Shown here: positions 8,696 through 18,021 of the stretch, one piece after another
Layout of the letters: each line of letters starts with the position of its first letter
Position numbering within the stretch: the stretch's first letter is position 1
Source of the DNA: Pseudomonas sp. GM80
GTDB lineage: Bacteria > Pseudomonadota > Gammaproteobacteria > Pseudomonadales > Pseudomonadaceae
Length of the DNA stretch: 45,509 nt
Reading direction: 5' to 3'
Assembly: GCF_000282515.1 (NCBI RefSeq)
Contig: NZ_AKJD01000020.1
Coordinates: 1 to 45,509, forward strand
Program-made: the position numbers and the translations under genes
Notes under the pieces: generated by a model
What the model saw: only the letters and a program-made list of their open reading frames with translations
The model's database searches: none
What the model was told of the DNA's origin: nothing

Positions 8696-10567
8696 TCAAT
8701 ACCGCTTGATCTCTGCCTGAGCTTCCAACTGCTTGCGGAACGCCGCGAAGTCCTGCTGACCTTCACGCGAAGCCAGGAAGCGACGGTACTGAACCTTCTC
8801 TTCCTCAGTCGGTGCAGCCGCTTCGTTAACGCCGTTCAAACGCACAATCATCAAACTACCGTCTGGCAGCGTGACGTTGCTGAACGTCGGTTTGTCCTTG
8901 GCAGCCGGTTTCGGCATGCGGAACAGCGCTTGCAGCACCGCCGGATCAACACCTTCCTGAGCACGGGTGGCCGCTGCGGTGGTTTTCCAGGTCTGACCTT
9001 CAATCGCCTTGTCCAGCGGCGCCTTGCCATCGCGCAAATCAGCAATCAGCTTCTCGGCTTTGGTCTTGGCTGCAGCGCTGGCGTGCTCTTTGGTCAACTG
9101 GGTGCGAATGGCCGCACTCACGCTTTCCAGAGGCAGTTGCGCAGGCTTCAGGTGTTCCTTGGCGCGCAGCACGATCACGGTATCCGGATCCAGCTCGATG
9201 GCGGTGCTGTTGGCACCCTCATCAATCACTTCAGTGCTGAATGCAGCAGTGACTACAGCGCGGTTGGCAGCAACACCTTCGCCACCTTCACGGCCGAACG
9301 GCTTGGAAGTGTGCACGGTCAGCTTCAGATCCGCCGCTGGCTGGGCCAGGTCGGACGATTCGAACGCGGAGTCTTCCAGTTGCTTGGTCGCCTCGACGAA
9401 GCGCTGCTCGACCTGTGCCGCTTTCAGATCGCGGGTCAGTTTGTCTTTCAGGCTGGCCAGGGTCGGCACTTCAGGGGCTTCAACACCCAGCAGCTTGATC
9501 AGGTGGAAACCGAAATCGGTACGCACCGGCTCCGATACCTGGTCTTTGTTCAGCGAGTACAGGGCTTTCTCAAAGGCCGGGTCGTAAACGCCAGGACCGG
9601 CATAACCGAGGTCACCGCCATTGTTGGCCGAACCCGGGTCCTGCGAGAACTCTTTGGCCAGCGCTTCGAATTTCTCGCCCTTGGCCAGACGCGCCTGGAC
9701 GTCTTCGATCTTCGCCTTGGCCTGAGCTTCGGTGGTCTTGTCGTTCACTTCGATCAGAATGTGCGCCGCACGACGCTGTTCCGACAGGTTGGCGATCTCT
9801 TTCTGATACGCCGCCTGCAGGTCTTCGTCCTTGACGGTGACCTGATCGAAGAACGAAGCCTTCTTCAGCTCCAGATAATCGATGACCACTTGATCAGGGG
9901 TCATGAATTCCTTGGCGTGTTCGTCGTAGTAAGCCTTGACCTCATCATCGGTCAGCTTGACCGCAGCCGGATCGGCCTTGATGTTGAGGGTGGCGAAATC
10001 GCGGGTCTGCTTCTCCAGACGGGCGAATGCCAGGACTTCGGCGTCAGTGACGAAACCGCTGCCACCGATACCGGCACGCAGTTGGCCGATCAGCATTTCC
10101 TGAGCCAGCATCTGGCGGAATTGCATACGGCTGTAGCCCAGCGAACGGATGACCTGATCGAAACGCTCGGAACTGAACTTGCCGTCCACCTGGAATTCAG
10201 GCGTCTGCAGGATCACTTGATCCAGTGCGCCTTCAGAGAAGGCGAATTTCGATTGTTCCGCGCCTTGCAGCAGCAGCTTGCGATCGATCAAACCCTTGAG
10301 GGCCGATTCGCGGAGCATTTTTTCATCGAGCAATGAGGCGTCGAAGTCTTTGCCCAGCTGTTGCATCAGCTGGCGGCGTTGCATATCAACGGCCTGGCTC
10401 AGCTCGTTCTGGCTGATTTCTTCACCATTGACCTTGGCCACCTCATTCTTGTGAGTGGCGGCCTGGAAAATGGCGTCGAAACCGGTCAAAGCCATCAACA
10501 AAATGATGGCCCCGATAATGGTCTTGGCAATCCAGCCTTGTGAATTGTCCCTGATATTCTGCAGCAT
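8696..10567 (-). CDS. ppiD: PpiD, membrane-anchored periplasmic chaperone
   Basis: The 623-residue protein matches PpiD in length and order. A short cytoplasmic start (MLQNIRDNSQGWIAKTI) leads into one membrane helix (about 12-34). A SurA-like N-terminal chaperone region follows. A parvulin domain at roughly residues 265-360 contains AAHILIEV and FSQDPGSANNGGDLG, and a C-terminal SurA/PpiD-like region ends the protein. PpiD sits at the SecYEG exit and helps newly translocated outer-membrane and periplasmic proteins fold. Its position downstream of lon and hupB is conserved in Pseudomonas. It has its own upstream gap holding a tRNA-like gene and terminator, and its own terminator at 8641-8670. 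Parvulin activity in PpiD proteins is often weak, so the chaperone role is the safer call. Confidence 0.95.
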   Translation of the reverse strand: MLQNIRDNSQGWIAKTIIGAIILLMALTGFDAIFQAATHKNEVAKVNGEEISQNELSQAVDMQRRQLMQQLGKDFDASLLDEKMLRESALKGLIDRKLLLQGAEQSKFAFSEGALDQVILQTPEFQVDGKFSSERFDQVIRSLGYSRMQFRQMLAQEMLIGQLRAGIGGSGFVTDAEVLAFARLEKQTRDFATLNIKADPAAVKLTDDEVKAYYDEHAKEFMTPDQVVIDYLELKKASFFDQVTVKDEDLQAAYQKEIANLSEQRRAAHILIEVNDKTTEAQAKAKIEDVQARLAKGEKFEALAKEFSQDPGSANNGGDLGYAGPGVYDPAFEKALYSLNKDQVSEPVRTDFGFHLIKLLGVEAPEVPTLASLKDKLTRDLKAAQVEQRFVEATKQLEDSAFESSDLAQPAADLKLTVHTSKPFGREGGEGVAANRAVVTAAFSTEVIDEGANSTAIELDPDTVIVLRAKEHLKPAQLPLESVSAAIRTQLTKEHASAAAKTKAEKLIADLRDGKAPLDKAIEGQTWKTTAAATRAQEGVDPAVLQALFRMPKPAAKDKPTFSNVTLPDGSLMIVRLNGVNEAAAPTEEEKVQYRRFLASREGQQDFAAFRKQLEAQAEIKRY

Positions 10568-10636
10568 GCGTCCCCCAGAAACGGTTGAACTTCAAAATTT
10601 GGCAACCGTGGAGCGTGGGTAGAATCCGGATAGAAG

Positions 10637-10662
10637 AAAGGCGCATCCGAGGATGCGCCTTC
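10637..10662 (-). terminator. Rho-independent terminator after the tRNA-like gene
   Basis: Minus-strand GGCGCATCCTCGGATGCGCC is a perfect eight-base stem with a four-base loop, followed by TTTCTTC. It lies about eight bases beyond the CCA end of the tRNA-like sequence, the spacing expected for a tRNA terminator. It would also isolate ppiD from upstream transcription. Confidence 0.85.
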
Positions 10663-10669
10663 TCGTAAC

Positions 10670-10745
10670 TGGCGGAGCGGACAGGGCTCGAACCCTCGAT
10701 CCCGGCGTTACAGGCGCCTGTTTCAGCGACCTGCTCTACCGCTCC
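10670..10745 (-). pseudogene. Degenerate tRNA-Asp-like gene
   Basis: Read on the minus strand, this 76-base segment has a perfect seven-base acceptor stem (GGAGCGG/CCGCTCC), discriminator G and encoded CCA. It has T8, a GAGC/A14-like D region, and a TTCGA T-loop. The acceptor stem, discriminator and the GCCTGTnACGCCGGG anticodon region match what I remember of bacterial tRNA-Asp. The element departs in three ways. The anticodon triplet aligned with GTC reads GTA. The D-stem pairs poorly. The T-stem has an A-G mismatch. In strict tRNA numbering the loop could also be read with TGT at 34-36 and C at 33. A terminator follows at once. It is most simply a decayed tRNA-Asp copy. A functional unusual tRNA or tRNA-like small RNA is possible but less likely. 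Confidence 0.6.
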
Positions 10746-10798
10746 GCTGCCAAGTCAGGGATAACCCCGACCCGGATGGGTAAAAACTTGTAACGAAC

Positions 10799-11071
10799 TT
10801 AGTTAACCGCTTCTTTCAGTGCTTTACCGGCTTTGAAACCTGGTTTTTTAGCAGCAGCGATTTGCAGCGTCTTGCCGGTCTGTGGGTTACGACCAACGCG
10901 AGCTGGACGATCAGTCACGGAGAAAGTACCGAAACCAACCAGAACAACGGAGTCGCCAGCCTTGAGAGCGCCAGTGACGGATTCGATTACAGCGTCCAGC
11001 GCACGGCCAGCAGCAGCTTTCGGGATATCAGCGGATGCAGCGATAGCATCAATCAGTTCCGACTTGTTCAC
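10799..11071 (-). CDS. hupB: DNA-binding protein HU-beta
   Basis: A 90-residue HU protein beginning [20 protein letters not shown], with the DNA-binding beta-arm signature [20 protein letters not shown] around residues 46-65. HU dimers bend and compact DNA and act in replication, recombination and global gene control. The location directly downstream of lon on the same strand is the conserved Pseudomonas position of hupB. A near-consensus sigma-70 promoter lies at 11166-11195, consistent with high expression. The gene stops shortly before the tRNA-like gene, so transcription may run on to the terminator at 10637-10662. Confidence 0.96.
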   Translation of the reverse strand: MNKSELIDAIAASADIPKAAAGRALDAVIESVTGALKAGDSVVLVGFGTFSVTDRPARVGRNPQTGKTLQIAAAKKPGFKAGKALKEAVN

Positions 11072-11165
11072 TCTAAGTCCCCTTATATCTATTTTGAGAT
11101 GATTCTAAGTTTTTTGGTGAAAGCAAAAACGAGTGCTGAATGGCCTACAGACACTTAAGAGCCGC

Positions 11166-11195
11166 TTTATAACAAGGGCTCTAAAAAGCTGTCAA
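11166..11195 (-). promoter_or_regulatory. Strong sigma-70 promoter of hupB
   Basis: On the minus strand TTGACA (11190-11195) and TATAAA (11166-11171) are separated by 18 bases. This would start transcription near 11159 and leave a leader of roughly 88 bases before the hupB ATG. The match to the consensus is 11 of 12. Confidence 0.72.
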
Positions 11196-11219
11196 GGAAG
11201 CCACCCAGGCAAAAGCATA

Positions 11220-13616
11220 CTAATGCGTGCTAATTCTTTCCTTAGCATCAGACTCACGTTTTTCATCCTTGGCAACTATCTCCGGAGCCACATCCGGCAA
11301 GGGCTCCGGCGCGTATTGCAGCGCAATTTGCAGGACCTCGTCAATCCATTTAACCGGTTTAATCTGCAGATCCTGCTTGATGTTGTCCGGAATCTCCTTG
11401 AGATCACGCACGTTCTCTTCAGGAATAATCACAATCTTGATTCCGCCACGGTGTGCCGCGAGCAGTTTTTCCTTCAGACCACCAATCGCCAGCACTTGAC
11501 CACGCAAAGTGATTTCACCGGTCATGGCAACATCGGCGCGCACTGGAATGCCGGTCAATGCCGACACCAGGGCCGTGCACATGCCGACACCAGCGCTAGG
11601 GCCGTCTTTCGGCGTCGCCCCTTCCGGCATGTGAATGTGCGTGTCGCGCTTCTCGTGGAAGTCCACCGGAATGCCCAGGCTTTTCGCGCGGCTGCGCACC
11701 ACGGTCAAGGCTGCAGTGATCGATTCGACCATTACATCACCCAGCGAGCCGGTTTTGATCAGTTGACCTTTACCCGGCACGACAGCGGCTTCGATGGTCA
11801 GCAATTCACCGCCGACCTGAGTCCAGGCGAGGCCTGTGACCTGACCGATCTGATCTTGCTGTTCAGCCAGACCGTAGCGGAATTTACGCACGCCGAGGAA
11901 ATGTTCCAGCGCATCAGCTGTCACTTTCACCGAGAAGCGTTTTTCCAGCGCGTGTTCTTTCACAGCCTTGCGGCAGACCTTGGCGATCTGACGTTCAAGA
12001 CCACGCACACCGGCTTCACGGGTGTAATAACGGATGATGTCGCGGATCGCTTCTGCGTCGAATTCCAGCTCGCCTTTCTTCAGGCCGTTGGCGGCGATCT
12101 GTTTTGGCGAGAGGTATTTGACGGCGATGTTGATCTTTTCGTCTTCGGTATAGCCCGGCAGACGGATCACTTCCATCCGGTCGAGCAGCGCCGGCGGAAT
12201 GTTCATCGAGTTCGAGGTGCACAGGAACATCACATCCGACAGGTCGTAATCGACTTCCAGATAGTGATCGTTGAAGTTGTGGTTTTGCTCTGGATCGAGC
12301 ACTTCCAGCAACGCCGAGGCCGGATCGCCACGCATGTCGCTGCCCATTTTGTCGATTTCATCGAGCAGGAACAGCGGGTTGCGCACGCCGACCTTTGTCA
12401 TCTTTTGAATCAATCTTCCCGGCATCGAACCGATGTAAGTCCGGCGGTGACCACGAATTTCCGCTTCATCACGCACGCCACCGAGGGCCATGCGCACGAA
12501 TTTACGGTTGGTGGCGTGAGCGATCGACTCGGCCAGCGAGGTTTTACCCACGCCCGGAGGACCGACCAGGCACAACACCGGGCCACGGATTTTCTTCACG
12601 CGCTTTTGCACGGCGAGGTATTCAAGGATGCGCTCCTTGACCTCTTCGAGGCCGTAGTGATCGGCGTCGAGAATGTCTTCAGCCCGCGCCAGGTCCAGGC
12701 GCACCTTGCTCTGGGCCTTCCACGGCACTTGCACCAGCCAGTCGATGTAGGAGCGCACCACGGTGGCTTCTGCGGACATCGGCGACATTTGCTTGAGCTT
12801 GTTCAGCTCGGCCGTGGCTTTGGCCAGTGCGTCTTTTGGCAGACCGGCAGCGTCGATGCGCTTTTTCAGGTCTTCGATCTCGTTGTGGCCTTCGTCGCTG
12901 TCGCCGAGTTCTTTCTGAATGGCCTTCATCTGCTCATTCAGGTAGTACTCGCGCTGACTGCGCTCCATTTGCTTTTTGACGCGGCCGCGAATGCGCTTTT
13001 CGACTTGCAGCAGATCAATCTCGGCATCCAGCAGCGCCAGGACGTGCTCGACCCGGGCTGACAGATCGATGATTTCGAGAATTTCCTGCTTCTGTTCGAT
13101 TTTCAGCGCCATGTGCGCCGCCATGGTGTCGACCAGGCGACCCGGCTCATCGATGCTGTTGAGCGACGACAGAACCTCAGCCGGGACTTTCTTGCCCAAC
13201 TGTACATATTGTTCGAACTGCGACAGCAGCGTGCGCACGAACACTTCGGATTCGCGCTCGGCAGCGTCGACTTCTTCAATCAGCGAGACTTCGGCGCGGC
13301 AGTGGCCGTCGACTTCGCTGAAACGCTCAACGGTACCGCGCTGCTCACCTTCGACCAGCACCTTGACGGTGCCGTCAGGCAGCTTGAGCAGTTGCAGAAC
13401 GGTAGCGATAGTACCTACGCGATAGAGAGCGTCTTCACCGGGATCGTCGTCAGCCGGGTTTCTCTGGGCCAGCAGAAGGATCTGCTTGTCGCCCGTCATC
13501 GCAGCCTCGAGGGCTTCGATGGATTTCTCGCGCCCCACGAACAGCGGGATAACCATGTGCGGATAAACCACGACATCACGCAATGGCAGGAGAGGCAATT
13601 CGATGGTGGTCTTCAT
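11220..13616 (-). CDS. lon: ATP-dependent protease Lon
   Basis: A 798-residue LonA protease. The N-terminal substrate-binding domain (about 1-310, starting [14 protein letters not shown]) is followed by an AAA+ ATPase with Walker [16 protein letters not shown] and Walker B-type LLDEIDKM. The C-terminal peptidase domain carries the Ser-Lys dyad: S674 in [11 protein letters not shown] and K717 in [11 protein letters not shown]. It degrades misfolded and short-lived regulatory proteins in the cytoplasm. It lies between clpX and hupB, the conserved order. The upstream gap carries a sigma-32-like promoter (13675-13703) and a perfect palindrome GGCCATATGGCC in the probable 5' leader. All key residues are present, so it should be active. 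Confidence 0.97.
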   Translation of the reverse strand: MKTTIELPLLPLRDVVVYPHMVIPLFVGREKSIEALEAAMTGDKQILLLAQRNPADDDPGEDALYRVGTIATVLQLLKLPDGTVKVLVEGEQRGTVERFSEVDGHCRAEVSLIEEVDAAERESEVFVRTLLSQFEQYVQLGKKVPAEVLSSLNSIDEPGRLVDTMAAHMALKIEQKQEILEIIDLSARVEHVLALLDAEIDLLQVEKRIRGRVKKQMERSQREYYLNEQMKAIQKELGDSDEGHNEIEDLKKRIDAAGLPKDALAKATAELNKLKQMSPMSAEATVVRSYIDWLVQVPWKAQSKVRLDLARAEDILDADHYGLEEVKERILEYLAVQKRVKKIRGPVLCLVGPPGVGKTSLAESIAHATNRKFVRMALGGVRDEAEIRGHRRTYIGSMPGRLIQKMTKVGVRNPLFLLDEIDKMGSDMRGDPASALLEVLDPEQNHNFNDHYLEVDYDLSDVMFLCTSNSMNIPPALLDRMEVIRLPGYTEDEKINIAVKYLSPKQIAANGLKKGELEFDAEAIRDIIRYYTREAGVRGLERQIAKVCRKAVKEHALEKRFSVKVTADALEHFLGVRKFRYGLAEQQDQIGQVTGLAWTQVGGELLTIEAAVVPGKGQLIKTGSLGDVMVESITAALTVVRSRAKSLGIPVDFHEKRDTHIHMPEGATPKDGPSAGVGMCTALVSALTGIPVRADVAMTGEITLRGQVLAIGGLKEKLLAAHRGGIKIVIIPEENVRDLKEIPDNIKQDLQIKPVKWIDEVLQIALQYAPEPLPDVAPEIVAKDEKRESDAKERISTH

Positions 13617-13674
13617 GATTTCGCCTCTACGGCGGCCATATGGCCGTAATCAGATGGAATTGAGCTTGGAACCA

Positions 13675-13703
13675 AGATGGGGGCAGCTCTGGAAAAAAAC
13701 AAG
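13675..13703 (-). promoter_or_regulatory. Sigma-32-like heat-shock promoter of lon
   Basis: On the minus strand CTTGTTT (13697-13703) and CCCCATCT (13675-13682) are 14 bases apart. They resemble the heat-shock consensus CTTGAAA - 13 to 17 bases - CCCCATnT. It lies about 60 bases upstream of the lon start, downstream of the clpX terminator in the gap. Heat-shock control of lon is established in other proteobacteria; this particular site is inferred. Confidence 0.5.
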
Positions 13704-13730
13704 CGCAAAGCGGATGTAAAAAACGACATA

Positions 13731-13756
13731 AAAAAAAAGAGGCCCGAAGGCCCCTT
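13731..13756 (-). terminator. Rho-independent terminator of clpX
   Basis: Minus-strand GGGGCCTTCGGGCCTC followed by eight T residues is a compact hairpin with a UUCG-like loop and a U tract. It separates clpX from lon. Confidence 0.88.
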
Positions 13757-13779
13757 CTTTATTCCAGCAGACTGGACAC

Positions 13780-15063
13780 TTACGCGTCCGGCGCTGCCTT
13801 GGCCGTCGGCTCACTGTTTTCGTAGATATACAGTGGCTTGGACTTGCCTTCGATCACGCTTTCATCGATCACGACTTTGCTCACCTCGGACTGCGAGGGG
13901 ATTTCATACATCGTGTCGAGCAATACACCTTCAAGAATCGAGCGCAGGCCGCGGGCACCGGTTTTACGTTCCAGGGCACGCTTGGCGACCGATTTGAGAG
14001 CGTCGGTGCGGAACTCCAGATCCACGCCTTCCATCTCGAACAGCTTGGCATACTGCTTGGTCAGAGCATTTTTCGGCTCGGTGAGGATCTGCATCAACGC
14101 AGCCTCGTCGAGCTCGTCCAGCGTCGCGAGGACTGGCAGACGACCGACGAATTCCGGGATCAGACCGAACTTGACCAGATCGTCAGGCTCGACTTCACGC
14201 AGGGATTCACCGACTTTCTTGCCCTCTTCCTTGCTGCGCACTTCGGCGTTGAAACCGATGCCGCCCTTGGTGGAACGGTTTTGAATAACCTTTTCCAGAC
14301 CAGAGAACGCACCACCGCAGATGAACAGGATGTTACGGGTGTCGACCTGCAGGAATTCCTGCTGCGGATGCTTGCGGCCACCTTGCGGCGGAACCGAAGC
14401 GACCGTGCCTTCGATCAACTTGAGCAAGGCCTGCTGCACGCCTTCACCGGAAACGTCCCGGGTGATCGACGGGTTGTCGGACTTGCGCGAAATCTTGTCG
14501 ATTTCATCGATGTAGACAATACCCATCTGGGCTTTCTCTACGTCGTAATCGCACTTCTGCAGCAGCTTCTGAATGATGTTCTCGACGTCTTCACCCACGT
14601 AACCCGCCTCGGTGAGGGTGGTTGCGTCAGCGATGGTGAACGGAACGTTCAGCAAGCGGGCCAGTGTTTCGGCCAGCAGGGTTTTACCGGAGCCTGTCGG
14701 GCCGATCAGCAGGATGTTGCTCTTGCCGAGTTCGACGTCGTCAGCCTTTTTGTCACGCTGGTTCAGACGCTTGTAGTGGTTGTACACCGCTACGGCCAGA
14801 ACCTTCTTCGCACGCTCCTGACCAATGACGTACTGGTCAAGGATGCCGCTGATTTCTTTAGGCGAAGGCAATTTATGCGCGCTGCTTTCGGCCTGGGCTT
14901 CCTGCACCTCCTCGCGGATGATGTCGTTGCACAGGTCGACGCACTCGTCGCAGATAAAGACCGAGGGGCCGGCAATCAATTTGCGCACTTCATGCTGGCT
15001 TTTGCCACAGAAGGAGCAATAGAGCAGCTTGCCGTTGTCCTCGCCGTTGCGGGTGTCAGTCAT
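13780..15063 (-). CDS. clpX: ATP-dependent unfoldase ClpX
   Basis: A 427-residue ClpX. The N-terminal zinc-binding domain has four cysteines in CSFCGKS and CDECVDLC (about residues 13-42). An AAA+ domain follows, with Walker [16 protein letters not shown] and Walker B-type [10 protein letters not shown]. The IGF tripeptide that docks onto ClpP is present in [12 protein letters not shown]. ClpX hexamers recognise tagged or native substrates, unfold them and feed them to ClpP. I placed the start at MTDTRNGED; in-frame codons upstream are not conserved protein. It lies 112 bases after clpP. That gap holds a GC-rich hairpin (about 15112-15132) without a clear U tract, which could partly separate the two messages. 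Confidence 0.97.
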   Translation of the reverse strand: MTDTRNGEDNGKLLYCSFCGKSQHEVRKLIAGPSVFICDECVDLCNDIIREEVQEAQAESSAHKLPSPKEISGILDQYVIGQERAKKVLAVAVYNHYKRLNQRDKKADDVELGKSNILLIGPTGSGKTLLAETLARLLNVPFTIADATTLTEAGYVGEDVENIIQKLLQKCDYDVEKAQMGIVYIDEIDKISRKSDNPSITRDVSGEGVQQALLKLIEGTVASVPPQGGRKHPQQEFLQVDTRNILFICGGAFSGLEKVIQNRSTKGGIGFNAEVRSKEEGKKVGESLREVEPDDLVKFGLIPEFVGRLPVLATLDELDEAALMQILTEPKNALTKQYAKLFEMEGVDLEFRTDALKSVAKRALERKTGARGLRSILEGVLLDTMYEIPSQSEVSKVVIDESVIEGKSKPLYIYENSEPTAKAAPDA

Positions 15064-15175
15064 TCGTTCGATCCAAATCCGATAGGCTTGCAACACAAGA
15101 TGAAGGCTATTGCGGGCTTTTTCAAGCCCGCTGGCGAACAGACTCGCCGACCAAGCCTATTTTGAGCTGCTTATT

Positions 15176-15811
15176 TTAAGCGGGGCGCTGGTTGATCACT
15201 TCATCGATCAAGCCGTATTCCTTCGCAGCTTCTGCACTCATGAAGTTGTCGCGATTGGTATCGCGCTCGATTTCTTCAAGGGTGCGGCCGCTGTGCTTGG
15301 CCATCAGCGTGTTCAGACGCTCGCGAATGAAGAGGATTTCCTTGGCGTGGATTTCGATATCCGACGCCTGGCCCTGGAAACCGCCCAGTGGCTGGTGAAT
15401 CATCACACGCGAGTTCGGCAGGCAGAAACGTTTGCCTGGAGCGCCTGCGGTCAGCAGGAACGCGCCCATGCTGCAGGCCTGACCGATGCAAGTGGTGGAT
15501 ACGTTGGGTTTGATGAACTGCATGGTGTCGTAGATCGACATGCCTGCTGTCACCGAACCGCCCGGGGAGTTGATATAAAGATGGATGTCCTTGTCCGGGT
15601 TTTCCGCTTCAAGGAACAGCAGTTGCGCACAGATCAGGTTGGCCATGTAGTCCTCTACCGGACCAACCAGAAAGATCACTCGCTCCTTGAGCAGGCGCGA
15701 ATAGATGTCATAGGCGCGTTCGCCACGAGCAGATTGCTCGACAACCATCGGGACCAGGCCGCCTGCGGCCTGGATATCAGAGTTCTGCTGAATATACGAA
15801 TTACGGAACAT
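15176..15811 (-). CDS. clpP: ATP-dependent Clp protease proteolytic subunit ClpP
   Basis: A 211-residue serine protease subunit with the catalytic triad S114 (QACSMGAF), H139 (MIHQPLGG) and D188 ([10 protein letters not shown]). It carries a short N-terminal propeptide-like segment ([13 protein letters not shown]) as in other gammaproteobacterial ClpP1. Fourteen subunits form the barrel that works with ClpX or ClpA. The gene lies between tig and clpX, all on the minus strand, the standard tig-clpP-clpX order. A stem-loop without U tract lies in the gap upstream. There is nothing unusual in the protein. Confidence 0.97.
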   Translation of the reverse strand: MFRNSYIQQNSDIQAAGGLVPMVVEQSARGERAYDIYSRLLKERVIFLVGPVEDYMANLICAQLLFLEAENPDKDIHLYINSPGGSVTAGMSIYDTMQFIKPNVSTTCIGQACSMGAFLLTAGAPGKRFCLPNSRVMIHQPLGGFQGQASDIEIHAKEILFIRERLNTLMAKHSGRTLEEIERDTNRDNFMSAEAAKEYGLIDEVINQRPA

Positions 15812-15851
15812 GCTCTGCAGTCACTCCCAAATAGTTATGTCTTGAATACGC

Positions 15852-15876
15852 ATAAGCCAGCTCGAAGGCTGGCTTA
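15852..15876 (-). other. Intergenic stem-loop between tig and clpP
   Basis: ATAAGCCAGC and GCTGGCTTAT form a perfect ten-base stem with a short TCGAAG loop. No run of T residues follows on the minus strand, so it is not a classical terminator. It may protect or attenuate the tig message. Confidence 0.5.
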
Positions 15877-15903
15877 TGTGTGTACTTCTTAACGCAAAAA
15901 CAA

Positions 15904-17214
15904 TCAGTCGGCTTTTGGAGCTTCTACCGGCTTGACCGCTTCTTCGTAAGAGACCGATTTGTCGGTCACGCTAGCTTTCTGCAGAACAGTATCCACAACT
16001 TGTTCTTCCAGCACAACCGAACGCACTTCGTTCAGTTGCTGCTCGTTCTTGTAGTACCACGACACAACCTGCTCAGGCTCCTGGTAAGCCGAAGCCATTT
16101 CCTGAATCATTTCGCGAACGCGAGCTTCGTCAGGCTTCAGGTCGAATTGCTTGACCACTTCAGCCACGATCAGACCCAGCACAACGCGGCGCTTGGCTTG
16201 CTCTTCGAACAGCTCGGCCGGCAGTTGATCAGGCTTGATGTTGCCACCGAACTGCTGAACAGCCTGCACGCGCAGACGGTCAACTTCGTTGGACAGCAGA
16301 GCCTTAGGCACTTCGATCGGGTTGGTGGCCAGCAGACCGTCCATTACCTGATTCTTGACCTTGGATTTGATCGCCTGACGCAGTTCACGCTCCATGTTCT
16401 TGCGAACTTCGGTGCGGAAACCGTCGATGCCGCTTTCCTTGATGCCGAATTGAGCGAAGAACTCTTCGTTCAGCTCAGGCAGCTTAGGCTCGGAGACAGT
16501 GTTGACAGTCACGGTGAACTCGGCGGCTTTGCCAGCCAGGTCGAGGTTTTGATAGTCCTCTGGGAAGGTCAGGTTCAGAACGCGCTCTTCGCCAGCTTTT
16601 GCACCTACCAGACCTTCTTCGAAGCCCGGGATCATGCGGCCGGAACCCAGTACCAGCTGGGTGCCTTTGGCGGAGCCGCCAGCGAAGACTTCGCCGTCAA
16701 CCTTGCCAACGAAATCGATGTTCAGTTGGTCTTCGTTCTGGGCAGCGCGATCGGCCACTTCAAAACGGGTGTTCTGCTTGCGCAGGATGTCGAGCATTTT
16801 GTCCAGGTCAGCGTCAGCCACGTCAGCGCTCAGGCGCTCAACAGTGATGCCGTCGAAACCGGCAACGGTGAACTCAGGGAACACTTCGAACACTGCAACA
16901 TATTCCAGGTCCTTGCCAGCTTCGAGCGACTTAGGCTCGATCGAAGGCGAACCCGCCGGGTTCAGCTTCTGCTCAACCACAGCTTCGTAGAAGGAGGACT
17001 GGATCACGTCGCCTACAGCTTCCTGACGCGCATCAGCACCGAAACGGCGCTTGATTTCGCTCATTGGCACTTTGCCTGGACGGAAGCCAGCAATCTTGGC
17101 CTTTTGGGCAGTCTGCTGCAGACGCTTGTTGACCTGGCTCTCAATGCGCTCAGCCGGCACGGTGACGCTCATGCGGCGCTCAAGAGCAGTAGTATTTTCA
17201 ACAGAAACTTGCAT
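15904..17214 (-). CDS. tig: Trigger factor, ribosome-bound chaperone
   Basis: A 436-residue trigger factor. The N-terminal ribosome-binding domain has the family signature in [17 protein letters not shown] (about residues 44-60). An FKBP-type prolyl isomerase domain follows near residues 160-245 ([19 protein letters not shown]). The C-terminal substrate-binding arms end in VEAPKAD. It binds nascent chains at the L23 exit site. I chose the start [14 protein letters not shown]; the in-frame extension upstream does not resemble the family. A likely sigma-70 promoter lies at 17276-17304. The chaperone-protease order tig-clpP-clpX-lon is conserved across many bacteria. Confidence 0.97.
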   Translation of the reverse strand: MQVSVENTTALERRMSVTVPAERIESQVNKRLQQTAQKAKIAGFRPGKVPMSEIKRRFGADARQEAVGDVIQSSFYEAVVEQKLNPAGSPSIEPKSLEAGKDLEYVAVFEVFPEFTVAGFDGITVERLSADVADADLDKMLDILRKQNTRFEVADRAAQNEDQLNIDFVGKVDGEVFAGGSAKGTQLVLGSGRMIPGFEEGLVGAKAGEERVLNLTFPEDYQNLDLAGKAAEFTVTVNTVSEPKLPELNEEFFAQFGIKESGIDGFRTEVRKNMERELRQAIKSKVKNQVMDGLLATNPIEVPKALLSNEVDRLRVQAVQQFGGNIKPDQLPAELFEEQAKRRVVLGLIVAEVVKQFDLKPDEARVREMIQEMASAYQEPEQVVSWYYKNEQQLNEVRSVVLEEQVVDTVLQKASVTDKSVSYEEAVKPVEAPKAD

Positions 17215-17275
17215 GGATATTCCTCGTTGCACAGACGTTAGCCGGCCGTTTCCGACCCCAGAATCAAGGGCATGC

Positions 17276-17304
17276 ATTCTAGTGGGTCAAACTCAAGAAG
17301 TCAC
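17276..17304 (-). promoter_or_regulatory. Candidate sigma-70 promoter of tig
   Basis: On the minus strand GTGACT (17299-17304) and TAGAAT (17276-17281) are 17 bases apart, about 60 bases before the tig start. The -10 matches five of six consensus bases, the -35 four of six. No better candidate is visible in the gap. Confidence 0.42.
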
Positions 17305-17575
17305 CCTACTGAAAACGGGTAAAAAAACAGCAGGCAATTTATAGGGACCGATGCACGATTGCAGCGCGCCCCACAGGCGAATACAACTAATCACGCCAGG
17401 GCTCTGCGGCGACCTCTTCTATATATAGAGGGGACTGCCAATCGCTCCCTGACGGCCGACCTTGCAAGCAAGCCCGGCGAACAGCGCAGCATCATCGAGC
17501 AACATAAATACGACGAAGCGCCCTGCTCCCTGCGACTCAAAGCCAGCAAACGCCAACTTTTGAAACCGCAAAAAC

Positions 17576-17610
17576 AAAAAAGGCGCCAGACTGTTAAATC
17601 TGGCGCCTTT
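17576..17610 (-). terminator. Terminator downstream of tRNA-His 1
   Basis: Minus-strand GGCGCCAGATTTAACAGTCT followed by GGCGCC and a run of T residues forms a ten-base stem. It closes the four-tRNA cluster on the tig side. Confidence 0.88.
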
Positions 17611-17617
17611 CGAAATA

Positions 17618-17694
17618 TGGGGTGGACGATGGGGATCGAACCCACGACAACGGGAGTCACAATCCCGTGCTCTACCAACTGAGCTACGCCCACC
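17618..17694 (-). tRNA. tRNA-His (GTG), copy 1
   Basis: On the minus strand the cloverleaf starts with the extra 5' G that marks tRNA-His, paired with C73. The acceptor stem is GTGGGCG/CGTCCAC, the D-arm contains GCTCAGTTGGTAGAGC, and the anticodon loop is TTGTGAC with anticodon GTG. The T-loop is TTCGATC and CCA is encoded. It is the last gene of the cluster tRNA-Arg, tRNA-His, tRNA-Leu, tRNA-His. It is identical to the other tRNA-His at 17914-17990, and its terminator is almost the same. Confidence 0.96.
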
Positions 17695-17770
17695 ATATTG
17701 CGTAACAAAAAAGCCAAATAACTTCTTTGTTGAAACCTCACCAGCCCAAAGGCACGAATGAAGCTTTAAT

Positions 17771-17855
17771 TGGTGCGGATGAAGAGACTCGAACTCTTAC
17801 GCCTCGCGGCGCTGGAACCTAAATCCAGTGTGTCTACCAATTCCACCACATCCGC
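17771..17855 (-). tRNA. tRNA-Leu (TAG)
   Basis: An 85-base class II tRNA with acceptor GCGGATG/CATCCGC, the TTTAGGT anticodon loop (anticodon TAG), a long variable arm and encoded CCA. It lies between the two identical tRNA-His genes. Confidence 0.95.
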
Positions 17856-17875
17856 AGATGAAGCTCTTTAAAGCA

Positions 17876-17905
17876 AAAACGCCAGACCGTTAAATCTGGC
17901 GCTTT
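17876..17905 (-). terminator. Terminator-like hairpin after tRNA-His 2
   Basis: Minus-strand GCGCCAGATTTAACGGTCTG followed by GCG and T residues forms a hairpin nearly identical to the one after tRNA-His 1. It sits inside the tRNA cluster, between tRNA-His 2 and tRNA-Leu. It may stop part of the transcription, which would leave tRNA-Leu and tRNA-His 1 dependent on read-through or another promoter. Confidence 0.72.
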
Positions 17906-17913
17906 TCGAAATA

Positions 17914-17990
17914 TGGGGTGGACGATGGGGATCGAACCCACGACAACGGGAGTCACAATCCCGTGCTCTACCAACTGAGCTACGCCCACC
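17914..17990 (-). tRNA. tRNA-His (GTG), copy 2
   Basis: Its sequence is identical to the tRNA-His at 17618-17694, including the extra 5' G, anticodon GTG and encoded CCA. Flanking bases are also shared on both sides, which marks it as part of a direct duplication of about 110 bases. Confidence 0.96.
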
Positions 17991-18021
17991 ATATCGCGTT
18001 ACTTGTGCCAAAGCTGCCTAA

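Noticed and set aside
8930..10336. A long open frame of 468 codons opposite ppiD
   Set aside because: Same reason: a shadow of a well-supported gene, with no start signal.
11158..11185. AGAGCC/GGCTCT inverted repeat upstream of hupB, first read as a terminator
   Set aside because: It lies within a near-consensus promoter (TTGACA-18-TATAAA) and has no T run, so the promoter reading is better.
11133..13061. A long open frame of 642 codons opposite lon
   Set aside because: It is antisense to Lon, has low-complexity His/Phe/Gln-rich composition and no family pattern.
15112..15132. GCGGGCTT/AAGCCCGC hairpin after clpP as a full terminator
   Set aside because: No run of T follows on the minus strand, so I only mention it as a hairpin in the clpX entry.
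17341..17570. Possible extra RNA gene between tig and tRNA-His
   Set aside because: Apart from a small CCTCT...AGAGG palindrome near 17417 there is no cloverleaf, promoter or terminator pattern.
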